Assembly (NCBI GenBank): GCA_902474645.1
Contig: CABRWN010000040.1
Location: 1-13,305 of the forward strand
Source of the DNA: an uncultured Collinsella sp.
GTDB taxonomy: Bacteria; Actinomycetota; Coriobacteriia; Coriobacteriales; Coriobacteriaceae
Reading direction: 5' to 3'
Length of the DNA stretch: 13,305 nucleotides
The position numbers were made by a program, and so were the translations under genes. Positions 7,351 through 12,875 of the stretch are shown here, piece by piece. Position 1 is the stretch's first letter; every line of letters begins with the position of its first letter. The notes under the pieces were generated by a model. That model was not told where the DNA came from. It saw only the letters and a list, made by a program, of their open reading frames with translations, and ran no database searches.

Positions 7351-7473
7351 CTAAGTGAGTAGACTTTTTTGGAAATGCCGAGCACCCAACATATTTGCCT
7401 CAATAAAACCGCAGGTCGCGGACTTGTGCTTTGTCGGTGTGGTCCGGGATTCGGTAAAAGTCTACTCACTTAG
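7351..7473. repeat. 123-bp element with perfect 18-bp terminal inverted repeats
   Basis: CTAAGTGAGTAGACTTTT at 7351-7368 is the exact reverse complement of 7456-7473. The 87-bp interior contains CGGAC (7419-7423) pairing with GTCCG (7442-7446), so as RNA the element could fold into a long stem with an inner hairpin. There is no ORF inside. Size and ends fit a miniature inverted-repeat element (MITE-like), or a large bidirectional hairpin between convergent genes. No obvious target-site duplication flanks it. Confidence 0.7.
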
Positions 7474-7553
7474 TTTTGCGTGATGCATATTGTCTTCAAC
7501 GAGATCCCAGCCGGGGCGATTCCATCGCAAATTCCGGTGACCGGGGCAGCTAA

Positions 7554-9134
7554 TTAGGCTCCGTACGGGTTGCGGTCGCGTTCGATGCGTTGGCGGATGT
7601 GGGCGTACTCGATTATCAGCAGCACCAGGAGTAGGGCCATGATGGCTAGGTAGCTCACCACAGCGCCCATCAGACCCAGCAGCTTAATCAGGATCACCGG
7701 CAGTACCACGCTTACGGCGAAGCAGATCAGGTAGATCTTGGTGACGTCGCCGGCATGGCGCAGCACCGTGATGATGGCGTAGATAAAATCGATGGCCGCG
7801 GTGACGCCGCCGGCGACGACCATCAGCAGTGCCAGCGTATGGTAGCGCTCAAAGCTGAGACCGTACATAAAGCTCATGAGGGGAATACCGGGACCTGCCA
7901 TAAATGCGGCGCACACGCCGGTGATGACCACGATCAGCGCCATAACGGCAACAATAATCAGGTCAAAGCGACGACGCTTGCGAGGATTAGCCCAAATGCT
8001 CGACAAGCGCAGGAGCTGCGGTTTATAGACAAATCCAATGCTCAACAGAATAGCCTGAGCTGGAAAAAACAGGGCATTAAAGTACAGCTGGTATTTGTAG
8101 GCCAGTGTTCCTTCCATCACAAACTTGGGCATGCTCTCGATAAGGTTGAACAGGAATAGCGCGCCAAAGAGTGGGGCGCAATGGACAAACAGGTGGCCGA
8201 CCTCGCGCAGGCTCACGCGGCGGGATTTTTCGGTCTCGAGCAGGGCGAGCGGCGCGGTGACCAGCACGAGCGAGGCGATCGCGGCAATGCCCATGGCCAT
8301 GGCCGCGATGGACATGCTGCGCGTGAGGAACAGTGCCACGCTAAAGACCGCGATGACGCCGACGGAGCGTAGCGTTTGGCTCATGCCAGCCAGGTAGAGC
8401 TTGTCGGCCTGCTGCAGGCGGCCCTCGTACACGTCGGCGACGCCGTCGATGACCTTATACAGGTAGACGCCCAGGCCGATCGTCGCCATCTGCGTGTCAT
8501 AGCCGCGGGCGCTGCTGTACATGAGGCCGCAGCCTAGGGCGAGCGCTCCGCAAAGCCAGCGGTTGAGCCGGTAGGAGGCAAAGGACGTCTTTTCGTCGAT
8601 GTCCGAGACCTGGAAATTGCGCACGCCGTAGTTGCACGCGATCATGATGAGCGTGCCGGTGACAAAGGCGATGGAGAATTTGCCTGCTTCTTCGGCGCCC
8701 ACGAGTTGCGTAGACACGATGGTGAGCAGCGGAAACGCCAAACCCCACACGGCGGTGCCGAGGGTGTTCCAAAGATAGTCGCGACTGGTGGCGTGCTCCT
8801 CGTATTCCGCCTCCTGCATGGAGAAGCCGCCGCCGTAGACGGCGCCGAGCAGACGGTTCCACCAAGCGTTGACCATGCGGCGGACGGGGCCGGGCTCCCG
8901 ATCGCGTTCGCGCCGGCGACGTGTGGCTTGGCTGCTATCGGGCCCGCCGGCGTTGCGCTGGCTCAGCTCCTGGATGCGCGCGAGCTCTTCGGCCGTGTGG
9001 GAGGCAGGGAACAGGCCGTTCTCGATGCGACCGCCCTGGGCCCTTGCGATGCCGCTGCCCGCTGCGGCGGGGTCGGCGACGCCATTGCGGCGGGCGATGG
9101 CGCGGCGAATGCTATCGAGGGGCGTGATGCTCAA
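7554..9134 (-). CDS. Wzx-like polysaccharide flippase (MOP superfamily)
   Basis: This 526-residue integral membrane protein has about 12 hydrophobic segments between residues 124 and 510. The first part of the membrane domain, YLWNTLGTAVWGLAFPLLTIVST followed by AGKFSIAF and YGVRNFQVSD (about 120-178), is the typical opening of lipopolysaccharide or polysaccharide flippases. These move lipid-linked glycans across the membrane. The N-terminal 115 residues are unusual: they are polar, predicted cytoplasmic, and contain a basic run at 72-78. The start is TTG 9134, supported by AAGGAA seven bases upstream; no ATG fits better. No glycosyltransferases flank it, so it is an orphan of any capsule locus and its cargo is unknown. 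A TATACT -10 box and two palindromes lie upstream. Confidence 0.82.
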   Translation of the reverse strand: MSITPLDSIRRAIARRNGVADPAAAGSGIARAQGGRIENGLFPASHTAEELARIQELSQRNAGGPDSSQATRRRRERDREPGPVRRMVNAWWNRLLGAVYGGGFSMQEAEYEEHATSRDYLWNTLGTAVWGLAFPLLTIVSTQLVGAEEAGKFSIAFVTGTLIMIACNYGVRNFQVSDIDEKTSFASYRLNRWLCGALALGCGLMYSSARGYDTQMATIGLGVYLYKVIDGVADVYEGRLQQADKLYLAGMSQTLRSVGVIAVFSVALFLTRSMSIAAMAMGIAAIASLVLVTAPLALLETEKSRRVSLREVGHLFVHCAPLFGALFLFNLIESMPKFVMEGTLAYKYQLYFNALFFPAQAILLSIGFVYKPQLLRLSSIWANPRKRRRFDLIIVAVMALIVVITGVCAAFMAGPGIPLMSFMYGLSFERYHTLALLMVVAGGVTAAIDFIYAIITVLRHAGDVTKIYLICFAVSVVLPVILIKLLGLMGAVVSYLAIMALLLVLLIIEYAHIRQRIERDRNPYGA

Positions 9135-9161
9135 GGCGGTTCCTTTCTATTGCTGCGCTCT

Positions 9162-9167
9162 AGTATA
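9162..9167 (-). promoter_or_regulatory. -10 element of the flippase gene
   Basis: TATACT on the minus strand lies about 28 bp before the TTG start and its AAGGAA site. There is no good -35 box at the normal distance; the spacer and -35 region are occupied by two palindromes, which suggests dependence on an activator or control by a repressor. Confidence 0.55.
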
Positions 9168-9181
9168 GACACCGCGGTGTC
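9168..9181. promoter_or_regulatory. 14-bp palindrome abutting the flippase -10 box
   Basis: GACACCGCGGTGTC is a perfect palindrome directly next to the TATACT -10 box, inside the promoter spacer. This is where a repressor or a MerR-type activator would bind. The regulator is not identified. Confidence 0.5.
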
Positions 9182-9192
9182 CGCACGTGTTT

Positions 9193-9209
9193 TTGAACAG
9201 GTTGTTCAA
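9193..9209. promoter_or_regulatory. 17-bp palindrome upstream of the flippase promoter
   Basis: TTGAACAGGTTGTTCAA has perfect 7-bp arms and a 3-nt centre. The GAAC and GTTC halves are 5 nt apart, not the 4 nt of an actinobacterial LexA box, so an SOS role is not supported. It is a plausible operator for an unknown dimeric regulator. Confidence 0.5.
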
Positions 9210-9235
9210 TAATTTCGGCGGCGCCATTCAGTAGT

Positions 9236-9291
9236 CGGCACTTAGGGACGTTCCTTATGTGCCGGCACTTTGGGAACGTCCCTAAGTGCCG
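9236..9291. repeat. Long hairpin repeat of the GGGACGTTCC type
   Basis: Perfect 19-bp arms (9236-9254 and 9273-9291; core TTAGGGACGTTCC) flank an 18-nt loop that itself contains the palindrome GTGCCGGCAC (9259-9268). Repeats with this core are, as I recall, common in gut Firmicutes and Coriobacteria and resemble REP-type palindromes associated with Y1 (RAYT) transposases. No transposase gene is in the window. Confidence 0.7.
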
Positions 9292-9297
9292 GCATCC

Positions 9298-9337
9298 GGG
9301 GACATTCCTTGAATGTTGCCTGTTCAAGAGTGTCCCC
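9298..9337. repeat. Second, imperfect hairpin repeat
   Basis: GGGGACATTCCTTGAA (9298-9313) pairs with TTCAAGAGTGTCCCC (9323-9337) with minor mismatches around a 9-nt loop. It lies 7 bp after the first hairpin and has a related GGGGAC core, so the two probably belong to the same repeat family. Confidence 0.6.
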
Positions 9338-9373
9338 AATGACTAGTTGTTTAAAAACGTCCCCAATGACTAG
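9332..9373. repeat. 15-bp direct repeat GTCCCCAATGACTAG
   Basis: Identical copies of GTCCCCAATGACTAG lie at 9332-9346 and 9359-9373. The first overlaps the right arm of the second hairpin. The second may be the remaining half of a third, truncated hairpin unit. Confidence 0.7.
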
Positions 9374-9422
9374 GCCGCTTGCCTGCGATTTTTGACCGTT
9401 GGGCGGGCTTGCCGTCCTTGCC

Positions 9423-9438
9423 GCAAAAACGTTTTTGC
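9423..9438. promoter_or_regulatory. 16-bp palindrome upstream of pckA
   Basis: GCAAAAACGTTTTTGC is a perfect palindrome with a central CG, a layout shared with many LacI/CcpA-family operators. It does not match the TGxAAxCG...CA ends of a classical cre site or the 3-A spacing of a PurR box. It lies 75 bp before the pckA start, in the expected promoter area. Confidence 0.5.
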
Positions 9439-9455
9439 ATATCGGGTACAACGGG

Positions 9456-9471
9456 CTTTACGTGAGTAAAG
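9456..9471. promoter_or_regulatory. Inverted repeat CTTTAC-GTGA-GTAAAG upstream of pckA
   Basis: Perfect 6-bp arms around a 4-nt centre lie 18 bp after the larger palindrome and 41 bp before the pckA start. The right arm overlaps a possible -10 box (TAAAGT, 9467-9472). It is a candidate second operator. Confidence 0.4.
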
Positions 9472-9512
9472 TGCGCGCCGCGTCCATGTGTCGCGTTTTT
9501 AAAGGAGGCCCC

Positions 9513-11183
9513 ATGCCTGGTGTTACCCCTGCAGAAGTTTTGTCCAACTTTGGTATTACGCTCGTTGAAGATCCCGCTGAGAATCAGCCCCGTCTGCTGG
9601 TCGATCTACCCGCCGCGGAGCTCGTCGAGTACGCTATCCGCCGCGAAGAAGGCCGCATGGCATCCAACGGCGCGCTGGTGATCGAGACGGGGGAGCGCAC
9701 CGGCCGTTCTCCCAACGATCGCTTTATCGTTGACTCCCCCGATGTTCACGACAAGATTGCCTGGGGCGCGGTCAACCGCCCGCTGTCCGTCGAGAGCTAT
9801 GAGGCCATCAAGGCCGGCATCGTCGACTATCTCAACGAGCGCGACGTGTTCGTCACCCGTGGCATGGCAGGCGCCGACCGCAACCACACGCGTCGACTGC
9901 TCGTTGCCTGCGAGCGTGCCAGCCAGGCACTCTTTATTAAGCAGATGCTCGCCCGCCCGCTCGCCCGCGAAATCGCGCGCACCGGGGAGCCCGACTTCTG
10001 CGTGCTCGCAGCGCCCGGTTACCAGTGCGACCCCGCCATCAAGGGCCTCAATTCCAGCGCTGCCGTGGTCATCAACTTCCAGGAACGCGTGATTCTGGTC
10101 GCCGGCACCGGCTACTCCGGCGAGATTAAAAAGTCGATCTTTAGCGTCATGAACTACCTACTGCCCGTCGAGGACGACGTGCTGCCCATGCATTGCTCGG
10201 CCAGCATGGATCCCGTCACGCACGAGACTGCCGTGTTCTTTGGCCTGTCCGGCACGGGCAAGACCACGCTTTCTGCCAACCCCACGCGCCTGCTGATCGG
10301 CGACGACGAACACGGCTGGTCTGACATGGGCATCTTCAACATCGAGGGCGGCTGCTACGCCAAGTGCGAGGGCCTGGACGCGTTCCACGAGCCTGAGATC
10401 TTCAACGCTGTCCGCTTTGGCGCGATCTGCGAAAACGTGGTGCTCGACGAGAACCGCAAGCCCAACTACGACGACATCTCGATCACGCACAACACGCGCG
10501 TGGCCTATCCCGTGGAGCACATTCCTAACGCGTGGACTAAGGGCATGGGCACCACTCCGAGTGTCGTGCTGTTCCTGACTTGCGACGCTTTTGGCGTGCT
10601 GCCGCCCATCTCGCGTCTGACGGCCGACGCCGCCATGTACCACTTTGTGACGGGCTTTACGGCTAAGATTCCCGGCACCGAGGTCGGCGTCACCGAGCCC
10701 ACGCCCACGTTCTCTTCGCTGTTCGGCGAGCCGTTTATGCCACTCGACCCCATGGTTTACGCCAAGATGCTCGGCGAGCGCATTGCCGACGGCCGCACGC
10801 GTGTGTACCTGGTCAACACCGGCTGGATCGGCGGCGGCTACGGCGTAGGCCATCGCATTGAGCTGGCCTACACGCGCTCGCTGGTCGCGCGCGCCCTCGA
10901 CGGTACCATCGAGGACAGCGAGTTCGTGCACGACGACATCTTTAACGTCGACATTCCCACCACGTGCCACGGTGTGCCCGACGGCATCCTGGTGCCGCGC
11001 CAGTACTGGCAGAGCACCGCTCGTTACGACGAAGCTGCGCACAACCTGGCCGCGATGTTCGAGGAGAACTTCGAGAAGAAGTACTCGCACCTGCCCGAGT
11101 CCGTCAAAGCCGCCGGCCCGCACGCCCAGGTGTCCGCCGAGGCTCGTCATCGCGGCCGCGGCCTGCTGGGGCTCCGCCACTAG
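9513..11183 (+). CDS. pckA: ATP-dependent phosphoenolpyruvate carboxykinase
   Basis: This 556-residue cytoplasmic enzyme interconverts oxaloacetate plus ATP and PEP plus CO2 plus ADP. In fermenters it often runs in the carboxylating direction toward succinate; that is inference here. Key motifs are TGRSPNDRF (63-71) for substrate, GEIKKSIF (203-210, metal ligand K206), MHCSA (H227), the P-loop GLSGTGKTTL (244-253, K250), the kinase-2 metal site LIGDDEHGW (261-269), and NTR (R329). Length is close to the usual 520-560. I chose ATG 9513 because AAAGGAGG lies four bases before it; the frame is open further upstream to 9399 but has no ribosome site and overlaps promoter palindromes. A strong terminator follows within 60 bp, so it is probably monocistronic. 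Confidence 0.98.
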   Translation: MPGVTPAEVLSNFGITLVEDPAENQPRLLVDLPAAELVEYAIRREEGRMASNGALVIETGERTGRSPNDRFIVDSPDVHDKIAWGAVNRPLSVESYEAIKAGIVDYLNERDVFVTRGMAGADRNHTRRLLVACERASQALFIKQMLARPLAREIARTGEPDFCVLAAPGYQCDPAIKGLNSSAAVVINFQERVILVAGTGYSGEIKKSIFSVMNYLLPVEDDVLPMHCSASMDPVTHETAVFFGLSGTGKTTLSANPTRLLIGDDEHGWSDMGIFNIEGGCYAKCEGLDAFHEPEIFNAVRFGAICENVVLDENRKPNYDDISITHNTRVAYPVEHIPNAWTKGMGTTPSVVLFLTCDAFGVLPPISRLTADAAMYHFVTGFTAKIPGTEVGVTEPTPTFSSLFGEPFMPLDPMVYAKMLGERIADGRTRVYLVNTGWIGGGYGVGHRIELAYTRSLVARALDGTIEDSEFVHDDIFNVDIPTTCHGVPDGILVPRQYWQSTARYDEAAHNLAAMFEENFEKKYSHLPESVKAAGPHAQVSAEARHRGRGLLGLRH

Positions 11184-11198
11184 CGTCGCCTCAGACTC

Positions 11199-11236
11199 AA
11201 AACCATCATAAAGGGGGGCACCTTTGTGGTGGTTTT
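11199..11236 (+). terminator. Rho-independent terminator of pckA
   Basis: AAAACCATCATAAAGG pairs with CCTTTGTGGTGGTTTT (two G-T pairs) around a 6-nt loop, and the right arm ends in a T run. It lies 16 bp after the pckA stop codon. The stem is nearly the same sequence as the terminator at 12155-12195. Confidence 0.93.
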
Positions 11237-11263
11237 GCTTGTGTGGATGACTCGGGTTACAAT
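11235..11263 (+). promoter_or_regulatory. Promoter of the B3/B4-domain gene or leader RNA
   Basis: TTGCTT (11235-11240) and TACAAT (11258-11263) are spaced by 17 bp. The -35 overlaps the last bases of the pckA terminator. Transcription would start near 11270, some 135 bp before the next gene. Confidence 0.65.
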
Positions 11264-11269
11264 ACGCCT

Positions 11270-11367
11270 GACATATCGTCCCCTTCTCCGGATGGGGACA
11301 GCGTAAGCGCTCTTGTGGCGGCACCGTAGGACTTTGAAGGTGGCCGCTGTGAGAGCGCTTTTTGTTT
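11270..11367 (+). ncRNA. Structured leader or small RNA with its own terminator
   Basis: After the promoter come two hairpins. The first is GTCCCC/GGGGAC at 11278-11299. The second runs from 11305 to 11360: outer stem AGCGCTCT/AGAGCGCT, a symmetric TGTG/TGTG internal loop, inner stem GCGGCACC/GGTGGCCGC with one bulged base, and a 13-nt apical loop. A run of T with one G (TTTTTGTTT) follows. The second hairpin is therefore an intrinsic terminator placed between a promoter and a gene, the layout of an attenuating riboswitch or of a free ~97-nt sRNA. It does not match T-box, SRP RNA or other RNAs I know. Confidence 0.5.
11305..11367 (+). terminator. Intrinsic terminator inside the B3/B4 gene leader
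   Basis: The long interrupted hairpin (outer 8-bp stem, TGTG/TGTG internal loop, inner stem) ends directly in TTTTT. It lies 39 bp before the ATG of the B3/B4 gene and would stop most transcripts unless refolded or read through. Confidence 0.75.
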
Positions 11368-11405
11368 AGGCATTCGCATTGGGGCGAATCGTGAAGGGAG
11401 TACGT

Positions 11406-12125
11406 ATGAAGAGCTTTATTGCCGAGGATTCATTCTGGGAGCTGTTTCCGCGGGCAGCGGTCGGTGTTGTGGTCGTGAAGGGCATGAAGCCCGCGGTTCA
11501 GATTCCCCAGGAGGACGTGGGCGCGATTGCGGCGTTGCTCGACCGCGCCAATATCGACGCGGAGCGTCATCTGACCAGCGATACTATCAGCGAGAACGCA
11601 CCGGTCAAGGCATGGCGCAAGGCCTATCGTCTGTTCAAGACCAAAAAGGGCGCGCGTTGCTCAATCGAGAACCTGCTCAAACGCGTGCTCAAAGGTAAGC
11701 CGGTGGGCCACATTACGCCTGCGGTGGACATCTATAACACGGTGTCGCTGACCTACGCGCTGCCCGTTGGCGGCGAGGACCTGCGCGCTATCGAGGGCAA
11801 TCTGCGCCTGGCGGTCACTGGTGGCGGGGATGCGTTCCTGCCGCTTGGCGAGGATGTGGATGACCCGACGCTGCCCGGCGAGCTTGCCTACATCGACGAT
11901 GCGGGCGCCGTGTGCCGCTGCTGGAACTGGCGCGACGGCGTTCGCACGGCGCTGTCCGATGATTCGGCCGATGCGTTCCTGGCGATTGAGTGCGTGGAGC
12001 CCGAGCGGATGGGGGATTGCCAGGCTGCCGTTGATCGTCTCGCCGAGTTGCTCGAGCGTTATCTGGGCGCTACGGTTGTCGTTAAGACGCTTGTGACCCG
12101 CGACAATCCCTGCGTGGAGCTGTAG
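11406..12125 (+). CDS. Solo B3/B4-domain protein (PheT-like tRNA-binding domain)
   Basis: This 239-residue protein carries the B3/B4 domain (about residues 60-225) found as the editing region of the phenylalanyl-tRNA synthetase beta chain, here on its own as in COG3382. Supporting stretches are KAWRKAYRLFKTKKGARCSIENLL (69-92), PVGHITPAVDIYNTVSLTYALPVGG (99-123) and GELAYIDDAGAVCRCWNWRDG (158-178). Free-standing members are suspected to hydrolyse mischarged tRNA or bind related ligands, but the exact role is not established. GAAGGGAG lies five bases before ATG 11406; an upstream start at 11379 has no ribosome site. A promoter and attenuator-like leader precede the gene and a strong terminator follows, so it is a single-gene unit. 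Confidence 0.9.
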   Translation: MKSFIAEDSFWELFPRAAVGVVVVKGMKPAVQIPQEDVGAIAALLDRANIDAERHLTSDTISENAPVKAWRKAYRLFKTKKGARCSIENLLKRVLKGKPVGHITPAVDIYNTVSLTYALPVGGEDLRAIEGNLRLAVTGGGDAFLPLGEDVDDPTLPGELAYIDDAGAVCRCWNWRDGVRTALSDDSADAFLAIECVEPERMGDCQAAVDRLAELLERYLGATVVVKTLVTRDNPCVEL

Positions 12126-12154
12126 CGACGCCTGCGGATCATGTTCGCCGGCCC

Positions 12155-12195
12155 AAACCACCACAAAGGTGCCTGTTCCCTTTGTGGTGGTTTTT
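12155..12195 (+). terminator. Rho-independent terminator of the B3/B4 gene
   Basis: AAACCACCACAAAGG (12155-12169) pairs perfectly with CCTTTGTGGTGGTTT (12179-12193) around a 9-nt loop and ends in a T run. It lies 30 bp after the stop codon. Confidence 0.95.
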
Positions 12196-12234
12196 ATGTT
12201 GATGGGTTAACAAATAGGGCGTGCAGAGCTGGCG

Positions 12235-12276
12235 GCCGTTAAGTACGGCTAAGATGTTTACCCGTTAGCATTATGC
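12235..12276. promoter_or_regulatory. Small palindromes upstream of the MarR gene
   Basis: GCCGT-TAAGT-ACGGC (12235-12249) and GCAT-T-ATGC (12268-12276) lie in the stretch between the terminator and the MarR start. MarR regulators often bind palindromes at their own promoter, so these are candidate autoregulatory sites. No clear -35/-10 pair is seen. Confidence 0.3.
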
Positions 12277-12298
12277 AAGCGAAAGGCGGTCGTCTCAC

Positions 12299-12748
12299 AT
12301 GCAGCAGAGCGACGAGACACGTTTCGAGGACTTTGTCGGACTGATCAGCGGACTCTACAAGGAGATCCAGCGCATTAAGACGTCTGAGGGCGCAAGGCTG
12401 GGTCTCAAGGGCTCCGACGTTATGTGCCTGTACTATCTTGAGCGCAGCAAGGACGGCCTGACTGGCGCCGACCTGGCTCGCATGGCAGGCGTGACCCGCG
12501 CCGCCGTCTCGCGTACGCTCGCGCATCTGGAGGAGGGCGGCTACGTCGAGGTCGATGATTCGGGCGATGCCGCCGTTAAGTATCGTGCTCCGGTGCGCCT
12601 GACCGCTCTGGGCGGCGAGAGCATGAGCGAGGCGGACCGCATCATTCGCGAGGTGCTCGATACCACCGGTAAGGCTATGGGTGTGGAGCAGCGCGAGCAG
12701 ATGTATGCGTCGCTGCGCACGATTCTCAACACTCTGCGCGAGATCTAA
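12299..12748 (+). CDS. MarR-family transcriptional regulator
   Basis: This 149-residue DNA-binding protein has the usual MarR length and layout. Helices at about 1-34 and 108-149 form the dimer interface. The winged helix-turn-helix lies at about 38-105: LKGSDVMCLYYLERSKDGLTGADLARMAGV leads into the recognition helix TRAAVSRTLAHLEEGGYV (66-83), followed by a wing near DDSGDAAVKY. The ligand and targets are unknown. The start ATG 12299 has a GAAAGG site 12 bases upstream, weaker and farther than those of its neighbours. It follows the B3/B4 terminator and precedes degV on the same strand with a 127-bp gap and no clear terminator, so co-transcription with degV is possible. Confidence 0.9.
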   Translation: MQQSDETRFEDFVGLISGLYKEIQRIKTSEGARLGLKGSDVMCLYYLERSKDGLTGADLARMAGVTRAAVSRTLAHLEEGGYVEVDDSGDAAVKYRAPVRLTALGGESMSEADRIIREVLDTTGKAMGVEQREQMYASLRTILNTLREI

Positions 12749-12875
12749 GGCCGTCAAGGCATTTGCTTCCAATTAACATCTTAACAACTGCATAGTCCCG
12801 TTTGAGCGCGTATGCCGTGCCGGGGCATTGCTGTCAAAATTCCCCGCGAGAGGTCCGCGAAAGAAAGGATTCGCT

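Larger units (their letters stand above)
7237..7553. other. Repeat-rich intergenic region, no convincing gene
   Basis: This 317-bp gap between the convergent phosphatase and flippase genes is lower in GC than its surroundings. It holds two diverged copies of a roughly 50-bp unit (7260-7348), a 123-bp element with perfect inverted ends (7351-7473), and copies of a (T/C)AGCTAATT motif near both edges (7250-7258 and 7548-7556). A 24-codon ORF starting at ATG 7483 (MHIVFNEIPAG...) ends at TAG 7555 and has no ribosome site, so I do not call it a gene. No clear simple terminator is visible for either neighbour, unless the inverted-repeat element serves as one. Confidence 0.6.

Noticed and set aside
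7237..7553. CRISPR array
   Set aside because: The repeats are two diverged copies and an inverted pair, not regular direct repeats with unique spacers, and no cas gene is present.
9193..9209. LexA (SOS) box at the flippase promoter
   Set aside because: GAAC and GTTC halves are 5 nt apart instead of 4.
9242..9451. 69-codon minus-strand open frame between the flippase and pckA genes
   Set aside because: It consists of the hairpin and direct repeats and has no ribosome site or domain.
9399..9512. Upstream extension of pckA to 9399
   Set aside because: It covers palindromes of the promoter area, and AAAGGAGG lies directly before ATG 9513.
10158..11324. 388-codon minus-strand open frame opposite pckA
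   Set aside because: Antisense shadow of a well-conserved gene that also crosses the pckA terminator and the next promoter.
11305..11367. T-box riboswitch before the B3/B4 gene
   Set aside because: The leader is only about 100 nt and lacks the AGGGTGGnACCGCG box and a specifier stem; GAAGGTGGCCGC is only a loose resemblance.
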